Made by a program: the position numbers and the translations under genes. A stretch of 64,000 nt of DNA, from the NCBI GenBank assembly GCA_038501195.1, contig JBBPUQ010000002.1:5905001-5969000 (forward strand). Direction: 5' to 3'. The notes beneath the pieces were generated by a model that was given only the letters and a program-made list of their open reading frames with translations, searched no databases and was not told the DNA's origin. The DNA comes from Nemania diffusa. Taxonomy: Eukaryota > Ascomycota > Sordariomycetes > Xylariales > Xylariaceae. Position 1 is the first letter of the stretch; each line of letters begins with the position of its first letter. Positions 1 to 10,716 of the stretch are shown in pieces.

Positions 1-1545
1 TACGTACTGGGCAGGACAGATTAACGAAGTCAAAACGGACTACTACTTATACAAGCTTATAGCGTAAATAAAACTAAGTACAAGTTTTAAAGCTTTTTTG
101 TTTTAAATTAATAGCAAAATAGTCGAAAACAATTTAAATAAAACGAATATGCTGTATTAAAAAGTCTTTAAGTATTTTTTAAACAAAAACGATTTAAATT
201 ATAACTTGTTAAATAATTAAAAAAAGTTAAAAGCAAAAATTTTTTAAGTTATATTAGCTATAATAAAAAAAGTCGAAAAAAATATAATTAATATAATAAA
301 TATATTATTAAGTTTTAATTATATATTAATTTAACTGTTTTAAGCTTATTAAAATATTTTTTAATAAATATTTATAAATAAAATATTTTTTATAAATTTA
401 ATAATAAATAAAAATAATAATAATTTTTAAAATTAATAAAAAAAACTAAATAATAATTAAATTTTAATATTTTATAATTTTATTTTTATATATAAACAAA
501 AGTTTAAAAAAACTTTATATAAAATAAATAATATAAACTATATTATAATATAAAATTTTAAATTTAAAATATAAAAAAGTTTTATTTAAACAGTTAGTTA
601 TAAATAAATTAATAAAAATTATAATTTAATTATATATAAAATATAAACAAAAAATTAAAAATTAAAAAAACTTATTTAAAAAATATAATAAAATAAAATT
701 ATTATAAAACTATTAAAATAATATTAAAATTAAAATTTATAATATTATTTTATTTATTTATAAAAATTAAAAGTTTTATTTAAAACTTTATTATATTATT
801 TTTTAATAATATATATAAGCTATAATAATTTTAAATAATATTACAAAAAGTTTAAATATAAAAATATAAAAATAAAATATATATATAATAAAATAACAAG
901 TTTAAAATATTTAATATATTATAAAAAATTAATTAAAATATAAAATAAATAGTTTTAATTTAAAAATATATTAAAATATTTAAAATATATAAATAATATT
1001 AAAAAATTAAAATATTTATAATATATTATAATTAATTTAATTAATTTTTATATATTTATAAAAATTATAAATTATTTTAAAATATATATATAATAAAAAA
1101 TAAAATAATAATATAAACAATTATAATTTATAACTTTATTATTATTTATTTTATTTTATAGTTTATTAATTAAAAAAAGTTATAAATAAAAAAAAATAAA
1201 AAAAAAAAAAAAAAGCTATAAATAAAAAATAAAACAAAAATAAAAAATATAATATAAAATAATTATATTTAATAACTATAGCTATATTTTATAATTATTT
1301 TTTTATTTATTTATAAATATAATATATTAAAAATATTATAAACTAAATCTATAAAAAATATATTTAAACTTTATAAATTAATAATAATACAAATATATTA
1401 TTATATAATCGATTATATATAACTAAATATTCGTTTATATATAAAAAAAAAAAAGCAGTAAAAAGCCGAACTTTTAACAAATCAACAGTAGTTAAAAGTT
1501 ACTAGATAGGTAGCCTATTAGTTGTAAGCGTAGATCTTAGCTTAG
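1..1545. repeat. AT-rich, RIP-like block at left edge of gene island
   Basis: The first 60 bases have normal composition, then about 1.4 kb is almost only A and T, with the few C and G left mostly in GCT, ACT and AAGCTT contexts. There is no open frame of coding character. Composition returns to normal between 1450 and 1545, where the truncated GMC oxidoreductase begins. I infer a mutated mobile element or its remnant, but found no paired LTRs or terminal repeats here. I cannot name the family. Confidence 0.7.
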
Positions 1546-2147
1546 CACGCCCTCAATGCCCTTTGGGAAGCTCTGGGGTCTCTGCTACGCAGAGGCCCCC
1601 CGGCGTCAAATATACTAACTAACCAACCAACCAAGGACGCTCCGCTTCTCGACCCGAACTACTTTGCTACTGAGGTGGATAAAGTTGTGTGGCGTCACTT
1701 CCTATGTAAAATCACTGCATTGATGATAGGTGATACGGCCCTAGGCCGTGATGTGGTTTCTGGCGAAAGCCGAATTGCTGGATTTAATCTACTAACCATC
1801 GACGCAGGTGACGAATACTTGCACAAAAGAGCCAAGGCCCAAGGAATGTAAGTTGATTATATTCCACTTTAATAAACTAATAATACTGATAGATATCGTC
1901 TCTCAACAGATCAACCTTCCACGGATGCGGAACCTGTGCAATGGGCAAGGTTGTGGATACAGATCTCCGACTCAAGGGTGTCCAAAACCTACGTATTGTT
2001 GTCAGATTTACCACTGCACCAGAAGATTGGCGTGACCGGTCAATTATTGGTTCATTCATAGGGCGGTATATATCAAACAATTGTTGTGATTCAGTAGCCA
2101 CCGCATCAATCTCTCCACCCCTTGTTAAAGTTTATATATATTTATAA
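1546..2147 (+). pseudogene. GMC oxidoreductase, C-terminal remnant
   Basis: This is the C-terminal part of an FAD-dependent glucose-methanol-choline family oxidoreductase. The frame opens after an in-frame TAG (1543-1545). It carries APLLDPNYF around 1636-1662, a helical segment, and then, across an intron at 1848-1909 (phase 2, GTAAGT...CAG), the family signature HGCGTCAMG followed by VVDTDLRLKGVQNLRIV. In intact members the HxxGTCxMG region and the segment after NLRI(V)D form the active-site and FAD end of the protein. Here the usual D-A-S-x-x-P continuation is lost after NLRIV, and the frame runs on with unrelated residues to a stop at 2147. Most of the protein, including the N-terminal FAD-binding fold, is missing where the AT-rich block begins. 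The spliced fragment is open, so decay of this piece may be recent. Substrate cannot be told. Confidence 0.85.
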
Positions 2148-4636
2148 ATTACAGCTATAAGCTGCTGCAATAAAGTCTTTTTTTATATAAAAAAGTTGTT
2201 AAAAAAGTTAACAGTAATAAAAGTTGTTATTATGACAAGTTTAATAGCTTATAGTTAAAAAATCAAAGTATAACTTTTAAAAGCTTATAGTTTAAAATTA
2301 GCAAATATAAATAATAAATTATAAAAAATCAAAGTATAAAAATCTTTTTCAGCTATATATAACAAGCTCGTAAAATTTATAAAATATAAAAATGAATAAA
2401 ACTTTTAATTGTTAAATTTAATGCTTTGCAATTTTGTCAATAGTTATTATAAAGCTTTTGTTGGCATGTAGTGCAGTTATACCAGTATTATCCGACAGTT
2501 AAGCATCGGGTGCGCATCCATTTGTTCACAGCTTTCATTATTGTTATATTCGTTAAATGTGCGTATAAGGCATTTAATTAACAGATTCCTCCTATATAGC
2601 CGTTTTTAGCCATTGCACTAGCCACTATAAGCCACTATTTATATAAACAGGTGATTGCTGTACGCGAGCACTCTACAGGTGATCCTATGGCTCGTATAAC
2701 TATCCAAGCCGTAGGGCTCAAATCCAACAACAAGCGATCCATAGGCTTGCATAACAACTATCCTAGGCACAGGGCCTAGTCCAACACAAAGTGACTCCTT
2801 GACTAAGCATACTTTCAACAGCCGTGAATATCCTGGATCAACTTCTACAATGGAGGAATTAGCTGCTCAACCCCAAATTCAGGATCTCCTCAATGTAGAG
2901 GTGACATATTCTTTTCCCTGCTGCATATACGACAAAGGACCTCGAGAAACTACCCCTTCTAAAGGGAGTGTAAAGCATTGCGCTTTTACCACCCGTTGGG
3001 ACACCGGGCGAACCGTCTTGACACTGAGGCGTCTCAATTGTACTCGGACATCGTGATACCATCTAGAGTTATGCTAGGGTGGCACTCCCATGGTGCCCAA
3101 ACGGAACCTCGTCTCTAGAGCGAAGAGGGTAGTGAGTTCAATATGTAACGTTGCAGCACGGATGCAGCGACTGTCAAGCTGATGTTTCGTAATCGAAAAG
3201 CAGAGAGATAATACATTCCATGCGAAATTATGGGAGGCGGTGCTTGTGATCGCCTACATCACTACAGCTCCCTGGGCGTATAATCGTGAAGCTTACGCAA
3301 TGTGTGATTGGAGCACCCCGAAGGTTACCAATTTTCATAGGGCAAGGTTAGTCCTGTTCTCTAAAAAACTATGCCCAGGTTTTAACGAGCTAACATATAA
3401 GAAAAGGCAGTTTTTGATAAACCCAGGAAACACTCCTATGATAGTTAGGAAGAGAGAAAAACCCGGCACGCTCGGACTCAAAGTCCACGCCGACGTCTAG
3501 CCGACCCCCACAATATTACAACTCTATTCAATTGAAGCTGTCGTAGGGATTAAGTTCGAATGGTTACCTCGAGACATGGGTGGGAAACACGATATGATCT
3601 AAAATAAATATCTTGACTGAATTTACGAAACACTTTCAGTTAGTTAGACTTAATGCGACAACACAGGTTAATTCAAGCTTGATGTGTGAGGAGTCCAGGT
3701 ATCTTTTTTCTGGTTTTTTTTTTTTTTTTTTTTGATAATTAGGGTGTAGATGTCCCGCCATACCATTGGGATGATGAAATTCTGTGGCGGAATCATTAAT
3801 ATGATTACCCCAGTTCTGCTTCTTTCTTAAATTTCGAATATCAATAGTGAAATCGGAATATGGCGTCGTGAAAGGGGCCAGGATCTATGTACGCGTGTGA
3901 TGAAACACTGCGACGTCGGTCAAAGCATTGGATCTAATCTGGCGTGTCATCAAACACGACCGTGTAATTCATCTATACTCACGGTTTATTGTGTTAGGAA
4001 CGACGAAGTAGGCCCGAGACTCGGCGGGGAGAAGTGCTACTTTCTGCTAGCTTTTCGGTTACTTTCAAGATAGTGATAATATATGCGTTCCGCACCGTGG
4101 TCCACATTTAGGGAGGGCCATATTTCCACGGTACGACACCGTATCCGCTATGTATTCTTCCTGGTCACATCTCTGCAAATCGAAATTACATGTCGCTGTT
4201 ACATAGAAAACATACTTCTCGGAAAAACATCAGGGCGGTAATGATATCCTATGTTATCGGTGTTTGGATTGGAAAGCATATGTTACAAACTGAGCTGAGT
4301 GAATACCACCCAGTGTGTATGTACCTCTGTAGAAAAACCAACGAGTTCATAGTATCACAAGACCCTGAGATATCTGTATTTTGAGCAAGGGCGAGCCTGT
4401 AATTTCCTCATGAGGAGATTTATAGATGGCACAATGATCATCTGGACCTGTAATCAAAATGGAGAAATTTCCGAGGCAGCGATGATTTACGGTCTCTTTC
4501 TAGCTCCCTGACTGAAAACCTCACATTTGAAGCCAGCCAGCACATCCTAGTGGTGAAGAGCATGTTACGGATGGATATAGAGGATACATTGGGAGCCGCC
4601 GTTTTGCCCTGTTTCTTCATCACTACCTAGGCGATC
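2148..4636. other. Intergenic stretch, no supported gene
   Basis: It holds an AT-rich patch (about 2140-2460) that looks partly RIP-mutated, then about 2.1 kb of normal composition. A poly-T run lies at about 3713-3734. Short open frames at 2799-3056, 3240-3500, 4190-4384 (+) and 4438-4623 (-) have no recognisable motif, no convincing introns and no match to a family I know, so they are not called genes. The right end is presumably the promoter and 5' leader of the dioxygenase gene. I see no clear TATA or CCAAT element that I would assign. Confidence 0.5.
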
Positions 4637-6161
4637 ATGTTTTTCGCGACAGTGATTTCTGTCATTCTAGCATTCGCTTTCATTCTACGATATGTATGGC
4701 GTAGCTCTCAGCCGAGCTCATACAGCAATTCCGATATACAAGGCATTCGAGCTTTAAAACCCCAAAATGACGTATCGTTGGCGTTCCTGAGACTTGTGGA
4801 CGACGACGGTGCCGGTGAATGGCCCCCGAAAACCAACCATGACGATTGGCCATCTTCTCTCCGCCCATATAAGAACATATATCTTCTGACTTCTCCGTTT
4901 CTTGCAACAGCGGAGCCATCTATGGATGATGATACCAATAGAACGCGCTGTCAAACGTTTCGTTCGCGCATGACAAGTCTGCTGGCCGAACATATCAACC
5001 TTGAGGATGTCCAAGACATTTTGAACGTAGTGGAGAAGGGCCACTGGCAACAATTCTCACGAGACTCTTACAATGGATTCTATTCTTGCATTGCATGTTT
5101 ACGCCATGCCTATCGGTAAATAGTTCGTCTTGTTACCTTTTTGGATGGATTGACTGACTGTTGAAGCTGGGGGACCAATCCGGTCGTAAAGGTAGTTCAA
5201 GAGGAGAAGCAACTCCGTTTTCCACTTGAGTTGGATATTCCATGGTCCTACTGCCAGCGAAGATTTGGAATCACTTCGCCAGGTGGCAACATCATGGCGA
5301 ACATAGTTTGCAATTTTGATCAAAGGGGCGATCCCGTATATCTGGTCAACGAGGGTATGTCTGAAGTTGTGCAAAAGACTGAATTGGCGTGGGGCCACTT
5401 GTTCCTGGATTCAGAAATCAAGGTGCTTTGTCTCTTCCTTGTGTACAAGACGGACCACTAATCGGCTACCCAAATAGGGCGTTCCGCTTTATTGTGCCAT
5501 GATCAAAGCCATCGGTAGCTTTGAGAAGGGCGACAAAGTAGCAACTCTTGAGTACTCAAAAGTTGCATCGCATCATCTGCGTAAGGTGTTCAAGAACATT
5601 TATGAACACATGAATGACTTGCATGTTGCACATTCGGTTTGGGCGAAGCACATTTCAGGCATTCATGGTTGGGCAATGAAGCTCGAGTCTGACAAGAATC
5701 AAGTCGAGTATGGGGGGCTGTCCGGAAGTCAAATACTGGTCTTCCAGGCGGTTGATGCCTTCTTGGGATTATCAAGCTATCATCCAGACCATGAGATCGC
5801 GTGGCATATTTCGAGAAACATGAGATTTTTAAGCACGGCCTTGAGAGTCCATTCTTTCCGCAAGAGACTATCAAAGAGCCACGATGATGCATCGATCGGT
5901 ACAGTACTGGACCAAATGATCAAACAACTACGCGTATGTATCACCCAATCAACAACAATGTCAGCGCTAAAATGATAATAGAACTTTAGATCTGTTCATA
6001 GGGTGCGAGCTGTAAGATATTTATCAGCGCCAGTACCAGAACGAGTGCCGATGACAGCTGCACTGTCTGTTCTAGAGCTACCAAATGGAATGTCAGCCGC
6101 TGAAGGAATACATCAAAGTATCACTGTTGTGCTGGATAAGCGGCTAAGCGAGACTGTATAG
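4637..6161 (+). CDS. Indoleamine 2,3-dioxygenase-like protein, N-terminally membrane-anchored
   Basis: Heme dioxygenase family; members open the indole ring of L-tryptophan to N-formylkynurenine. Four exons: 4637-5115, 5167-5422, 5478-5933 and 5982-6161, giving 456 aa. Introns (51, 55 and 48 bp) have GT...AG ends. The last acceptor (AG at 5980-5981) is the one that keeps the frame; the next AG, 8 bases on, gives a stop. Family marks in order: the AYRWG segment (intron 1 interrupts its Arg codon); ELDIPWSYCQRRFGI; GSFEKGDKVATLE; HISGIHGW (303-310), matching the family's YLSGW region; GGLSGSQ then VFQAVDAFLG (324-342), matching GGSAGQS...FDxxLG; and NFRSVHRVRAVRYL, where H403 aligns with the proximal heme ligand. 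Length is close to fungal members. Two oddities: residues 1-20 form a hydrophobic anchor, and the family's C-terminal GTGGT loop is not seen in any frame. Enzyme activity is therefore unproven. The flanking peptidase and transporter genes lie on the same strand. Confidence 0.88.
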
Positions 6162-7687
6162 ACGATCAAGAAGCGGACGATACTGCAAAAGACATCATTG
6201 TGTGGTCCCGAAGACTTATCAACCCTCTGGTCCAATGTGGGAAGACCAAGGCCATGGAGCTAGTAAACTATTGCTTCCATTCGCCTCAGCTAGGTACCGT
6301 ACTTGTCTGGCCAGTTAATATGACTTTCCTAGCAAGCTCGCAAATAGTGGTTGACATCCCGGGGGTGATTCTAATACCTCATTACTCATCATACTGTCTT
6401 GAATCACTTGGTCTCCCTAGGCGACATAACACTTTTACATGGCCACAAAGGCTGATAGATAGATAGTCATCACGAAGCAACGTGAGTTGGTTGGTTCTTG
6501 ATCGTTGCTCTGATCACGTGGCGTGTCGCATTGAACCAAACCATAATCATTCTGCTCTCGGCCAATATGTGTTCGAGCCGCCTAGCTAATCAATTCAGAA
6601 TGAAGGCCTGTGCTGGAGGCTCTCTTTCCAAATCTCTCTTCGTGCGCTACTAGCAACCTCGAAAGTATTGTTCTCCACGCCGAAACCACATTTCCAAAAT
6701 GCCCCTTTAGCTATGTCTCGAGTTTGGATCTGGAACTCCATTAGCATATAATTCACTGTTCTCTGTCTTCTGCTGTCGTTGTCATCTTGGTCCTTAACTA
6801 CGCCCACAACAACCACGAATCTTCAAGACGTCTTTCAAGGCTCATTGGGTTAGGGCTCTTAGTAAAACGCAGCCTATCGACGCAGTGATGTTGCACGTAT
6901 GTCCGACCATAGTGGGCAAGCGAATATTCTGTCGGGGTTTGTATCGATTCGGGCTACACCGGACATCACATGTGCTCCGCGAAGGTGACAACAGTGTCTC
7001 AGGAAATAAGTACGATTAAAATTGCGACGCAACTGACGTGCAGGATATCGTCTGAGCATTGAGGTACAATTGACCTCTAGAGACACCCTGCTAAACCACG
7101 CTTGATCACCACGGGTACGTAAAGCGAATGGCTTAGAATCGTGAACAATATTATGCGAGATCCGATAGTGCGACGAGAGAGTATTTGTGACGTTGTTCGA
7201 CTTACCGGAGGATACATTCCGGAGAATGTAGTACATGTGAGACAATGAATCAATCCTTGAATGTAGATGTAGAGCCGATCAGCACACTCCTACAAGTCGG
7301 GCAGTCGGACAGTCCATCAGTAATCCTGCAAATGATTTGAAGGGGATACATGGTCAGACGACACTTGTACCCATTGGATGTACCCGCCGCATTAGTGGCA
7401 AATGCATATAAAATAATGGATCCGAATGGCAACAGGCCGTAGAGTACTTGTATAACCCCAACCGTGCTCCGAACAGCACAACAATCATTTGTTCGACAGT
7501 TCGATCCAGAATAGTTATGTATGTTCCTCAGTCATTGGGCTCCAGAGACAACAGAGCAGTCATCTCGTAGTTTATCCATCTTGCATCAATCGTTGTCAAC
7601 TAGGACGATCAAAGCAAAAGCTTCATTTCTAAATATATCTTTGTATGAAGACCCTTCAGTGTATGGGAAGGCTCACCACGACATACA
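6162..7687. other. Intergenic stretch, no supported gene
   Basis: About 1.5 kb between the dioxygenase and the peptidase genes, with normal composition. A CACGTG palindrome lies at 6515-6520, a possible bHLH-factor site but short enough to occur by chance. Minus-strand frames at 6595-6816, 6874-7245 and 7250-7432 are open. The last has a hydrophobic run (LYGLLPFGSIILYAF) that extends upstream without a stop to about 7500, so a relic of a membrane protein on the minus strand cannot be excluded. I could not build a gene from it. The last few hundred bases should hold the promoter of the peptidase gene. Confidence 0.45.
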
Positions 7688-9982
7688 ATGAAGCTCGTTA
7701 ATCTGACGCCATCTAGGCCACAGCGGCTTCCACTCTCTAGCCGATGGCCCTACCAACTTCTAATTATCGCCCTCATCTTGTATGCCATTTTTAAAAGTAT
7801 CGTCAGACAGTCTTCATTTAGCCTTGATCACATATTACTCTCGACCCCCTCTGGGGAACATGCACGGAATTGGAGTCGTTACTACACATCAGAAACACAT
7901 GTTGCTGGCCAAGGCTTAAAACAGGCACAATGGACCAAAGACAAATGGAAAGACTTTGGGATATCCAACACACGAATCGTGTCATACGACACGAAACTCC
8001 CAAGGCCAAAGGAAGACCAAAGATTAGCTGTACTCCAAGATGGAAACGTCCTCTACGAAGCACCGCTAGTAGACAGCAACATAACTAACGGCTTTATTCC
8101 CGCGTACTTTGGGTTTTCGTTCAGCGCCAACATCTCAGGACCGTACGTGTTTTGTAATTTTGGCAGAAAGGAAGACTTCGAAGACCTCTCTAAGGCCAAC
8201 ATCGATGTTTCAGGAAAAATCGGTATCATCAAGCTCGCTGATGTGTCACCATACCTTCACAAAGCCGGCTTAGAGATATTCAGGGGATTTCAAATGAGCA
8301 ATGCTGAAGCTGCAGGCTTGATCGGAGTGGTCTTTTACACGGATCCACAGAACGATGGGCCTATTACTGAATCTAATGGATACAAGCCGTTTCCATATGG
8401 CCCAGCGCGACCACTTGAGGGGATCGAACGAGGAGGGATCGGGAACCCTGGTAAGTTAAGAAATATTTATGTTGCAAAAAATTGGCATAATTATGCTCAT
8501 GACTTGGTTCAGAGGACTATCGACGTGGATTGCTGCCAAGAATTCCGTGTATGCCCATGTCAATCATGGACGCCATTCACCTCATGAAGATCTTGAACGG
8601 GCACGGGCCTCTAGCCACCGAGATCAATCAATCGTGGGAAGGTGGTGCACTTGGCTTTTACGGCGTCAAATACAATATCGGGCCTTCTCCTGACAATATC
8701 TCGCTTCGACTCGTGAACCAGGCAGAGATTGTAGATGCACAAGTGCACCACGTCGTAGGCAGTATCGAAGGAAAGATAACAGACGAGGTTGTTATCGTAG
8801 GGAACCATCGTGATGCATGGGGACCCGGCGCAGGCGACCCAGGTAGTGGCTCTGCAGCTCTCAACGAAGTTGTGCGCAGCTTTGGTGTAGCTGTTCAACA
8901 TGGCTGGCAACCTTATCGAACCATTGTGTTCGCGAGTCTTGAAGGCGAGGAGTTTGGTATTGTGGGTGCTTTGCTTTGGATCCAAGACCACCTTAGATGG
9001 ATGAAACAAACGGTGGTCGCTTATCTGAACACAGTTGTTGCGGCTGCTGGGCCCAAGTTCCATGCCAAAGCCAGCCCACTGCTCTACAGGACGGTTCAAG
9101 TCGCAACTGACCAGGTCGTCTCACCTGATCAAACAGTCCCTGGCCAGTCTGTTAGGGACGCGTGGGGAGGTTTCATTGGTACTGCAGGCGGCGGCGATGC
9201 CATTGGGTTTATAGGCCTCCCGTGTGTTTCTACTGTCGATATCGGATTCGCTCCGGGACCAGGGGACGCTGTCTTCCCTTACCATACGGGCTTGGACAAT
9301 TTCGAATGGATGGACACTGTCGGCGACTCCGAATGGACGTATCATGTCACGAGTGCTAGAATCCTATCCCTTATGACAGCGCATCTCACAGAGTCTGTCG
9401 TACTAGACTTTAGTGTCACAGATTACGCTGAATTCCTAAAATTCTGGGTAGTCGATATCGCCGAAAACAGGGCTTGGTCGTCCGTGATTGATCTCACACC
9501 ACTGATCAACACAGTCCAGAGATTATCTTACTCGGCCGAGCAGTTCGATCGCTACGTCGACACGCTGAGATCTTCACAAGGCACGTGGTGGAAATTTTGG
9601 GACTGGCGTAAATCAAATGCGGCCATTCAATGCATAAACAAGATTTATATCTCATTTGAGCGCCAGTTTTACTATAACGAAGACATTGATGGATTCCCAG
9701 GCCAACATCATGTTCTTTACGAACCCTCTGCATGGCACCGAAACGACCATCCAATGCCGGGACTGTACAAGAGTCTTAGAAACAGCAATTGGACAAATGC
9801 CGAGGTCAGTATCTCACTCTTGTCACTCTTGATATATCCATGTTAATCTATTGCAGAGATGGAAGAACATTTTGGTCGAGAAGATCAGCGACGCAGCGCG
9901 TCTTCTCGAGCATCATATGCTCGAAAGAAAACAAACGGGGATATTTACACGGAAAAAGATTTCTAAGTGTGTCAAAGGATGA
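7688..9982 (+). CDS. M28B metallopeptidase-like protein (glutamate carboxypeptidase II / NAALADase family)
   Basis: Type II membrane protein of the family that trims C-terminal residues from small peptides at a two-zinc site. Three exons: 7688-8450, 8513-9804 and 9857-9982 (introns of 62 and 52 bp; phases 1 and 0), giving 726 aa, a normal family length. Order: short basic N-terminus; one membrane segment (about 22-37); a protease-associated domain (about 130-245); the M28 catalytic domain; and a C-terminal helical domain like the transferrin-receptor dimerisation domain (about 590-726). Metal site by alignment with human GCPII: H353 (NHRDAW), D363 (GAGDPGSGS), catalytic E400 and ligand E401 (LEGEEFG), H512 (FPYHTG). 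The position of GCPII Asp453, exactly 28 residues after the ligand Glu, is V429 (LNTVV). The loop between the protease-associated and catalytic domains is shorter than usual. The gene is otherwise intact, so it may encode a protein with altered or lost peptidase activity. Confidence 0.9.
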
Positions 9983-10716
9983 TTCATCAAGATTGATTCA
10001 AACATTCTATCTAGCTGAGATGCAAAAAAGTTTAGGACCGGGCTTTTGAGGCGCCTCAATGTTCACACGGTAAAAATTGTAGGGTTTCAAGTTCAGCAGA
10101 TAAAAGAGACGAGCTTCAATAGATCCTTCGGTCGACCAGAAAACCATGACTTGGCGTCAGTGGCAAAGTTTATTCGGTGAGGGTTACACACCTTACCTAA
10201 TGTAGTGATGATATTGATGGTAATACCCGCGTCACACTATGTGATCAGCAAGTATTGCACATTTTCATCAGCTTGTTGAGCTCAAGTGCATTATTCGGTC
10301 TAGGAACAGCCTGAGAAATATGTTGCCTGTGACATCCGATGCGGGATGCTTCACGGACTGAATCTGGTCAGCCGAAATCACGCCGTTGACTGTATTCCCG
10401 AATCGGTTACATCTGTACCTGGGTGTCTGGTGTTCCGTGTAGCCCCATCACCTTATGAAAAATTGACCTGCCATCGTATTTTGCGTCACGTTTCTCATTC
10501 TTGCAAATGCGACGTTCCAGCTGCTTTCGATCGGTGCCTGTACGTCATATGCACTTCCCAATGGCAGAAATTTACCTAGGTTGATTGAAACATGTGTTGT
10601 TTTATGAACTCATCTGATCTTGCCTTTGATGTTGAACATTTCCCCGGTGTTTCCAATGTTCCTTCAAATCACTAGATAGGCACTCTCTGAGGTTTACACC
10701 AGCAACTTGTCTCAAA
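9983..10716. other. Intergenic stretch between peptidase and transporter genes
   Basis: 734 bases of normal composition with the 3' end of the peptidase gene and the promoter side of the transporter gene. A short open frame at 10346-10579 has no motif and is not supported. No clear core promoter element was identified. Confidence 0.5.

Noticed and set aside
1575..1599. 11-bp stem with 3-base loop as a terminator or regulatory hairpin
   Set aside because: It lies inside the coding frame of the GMC remnant and has no neighbours that would make it functional.
2690..2740. tRNA-like stretch (GGGCTCAAATCC)
   Set aside because: Only a T-loop-like word; acceptor and anticodon arms could not be formed.
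2799..3500. Open frames at 2799-3056 and 3240-3500 as genes
   Set aside because: No family pattern, no introns that extend them, and no good start context. They are short enough to be chance in DNA of normal composition.
5934..6002. Frameshift near the heme ligand of the dioxygenase
   Set aside because: Using the AG at 5989 gives an early stop, but the AG at 5981 keeps the frame and restores the expected L-R-N-F-R-S-x-H segment, so the gene is intact.
6200..6466. 88-codon frame after the dioxygenase gene
   Set aside because: No recognisable motif; it lies in the expected 3' region of the dioxygenase gene and does not join to it by a sensible splice.
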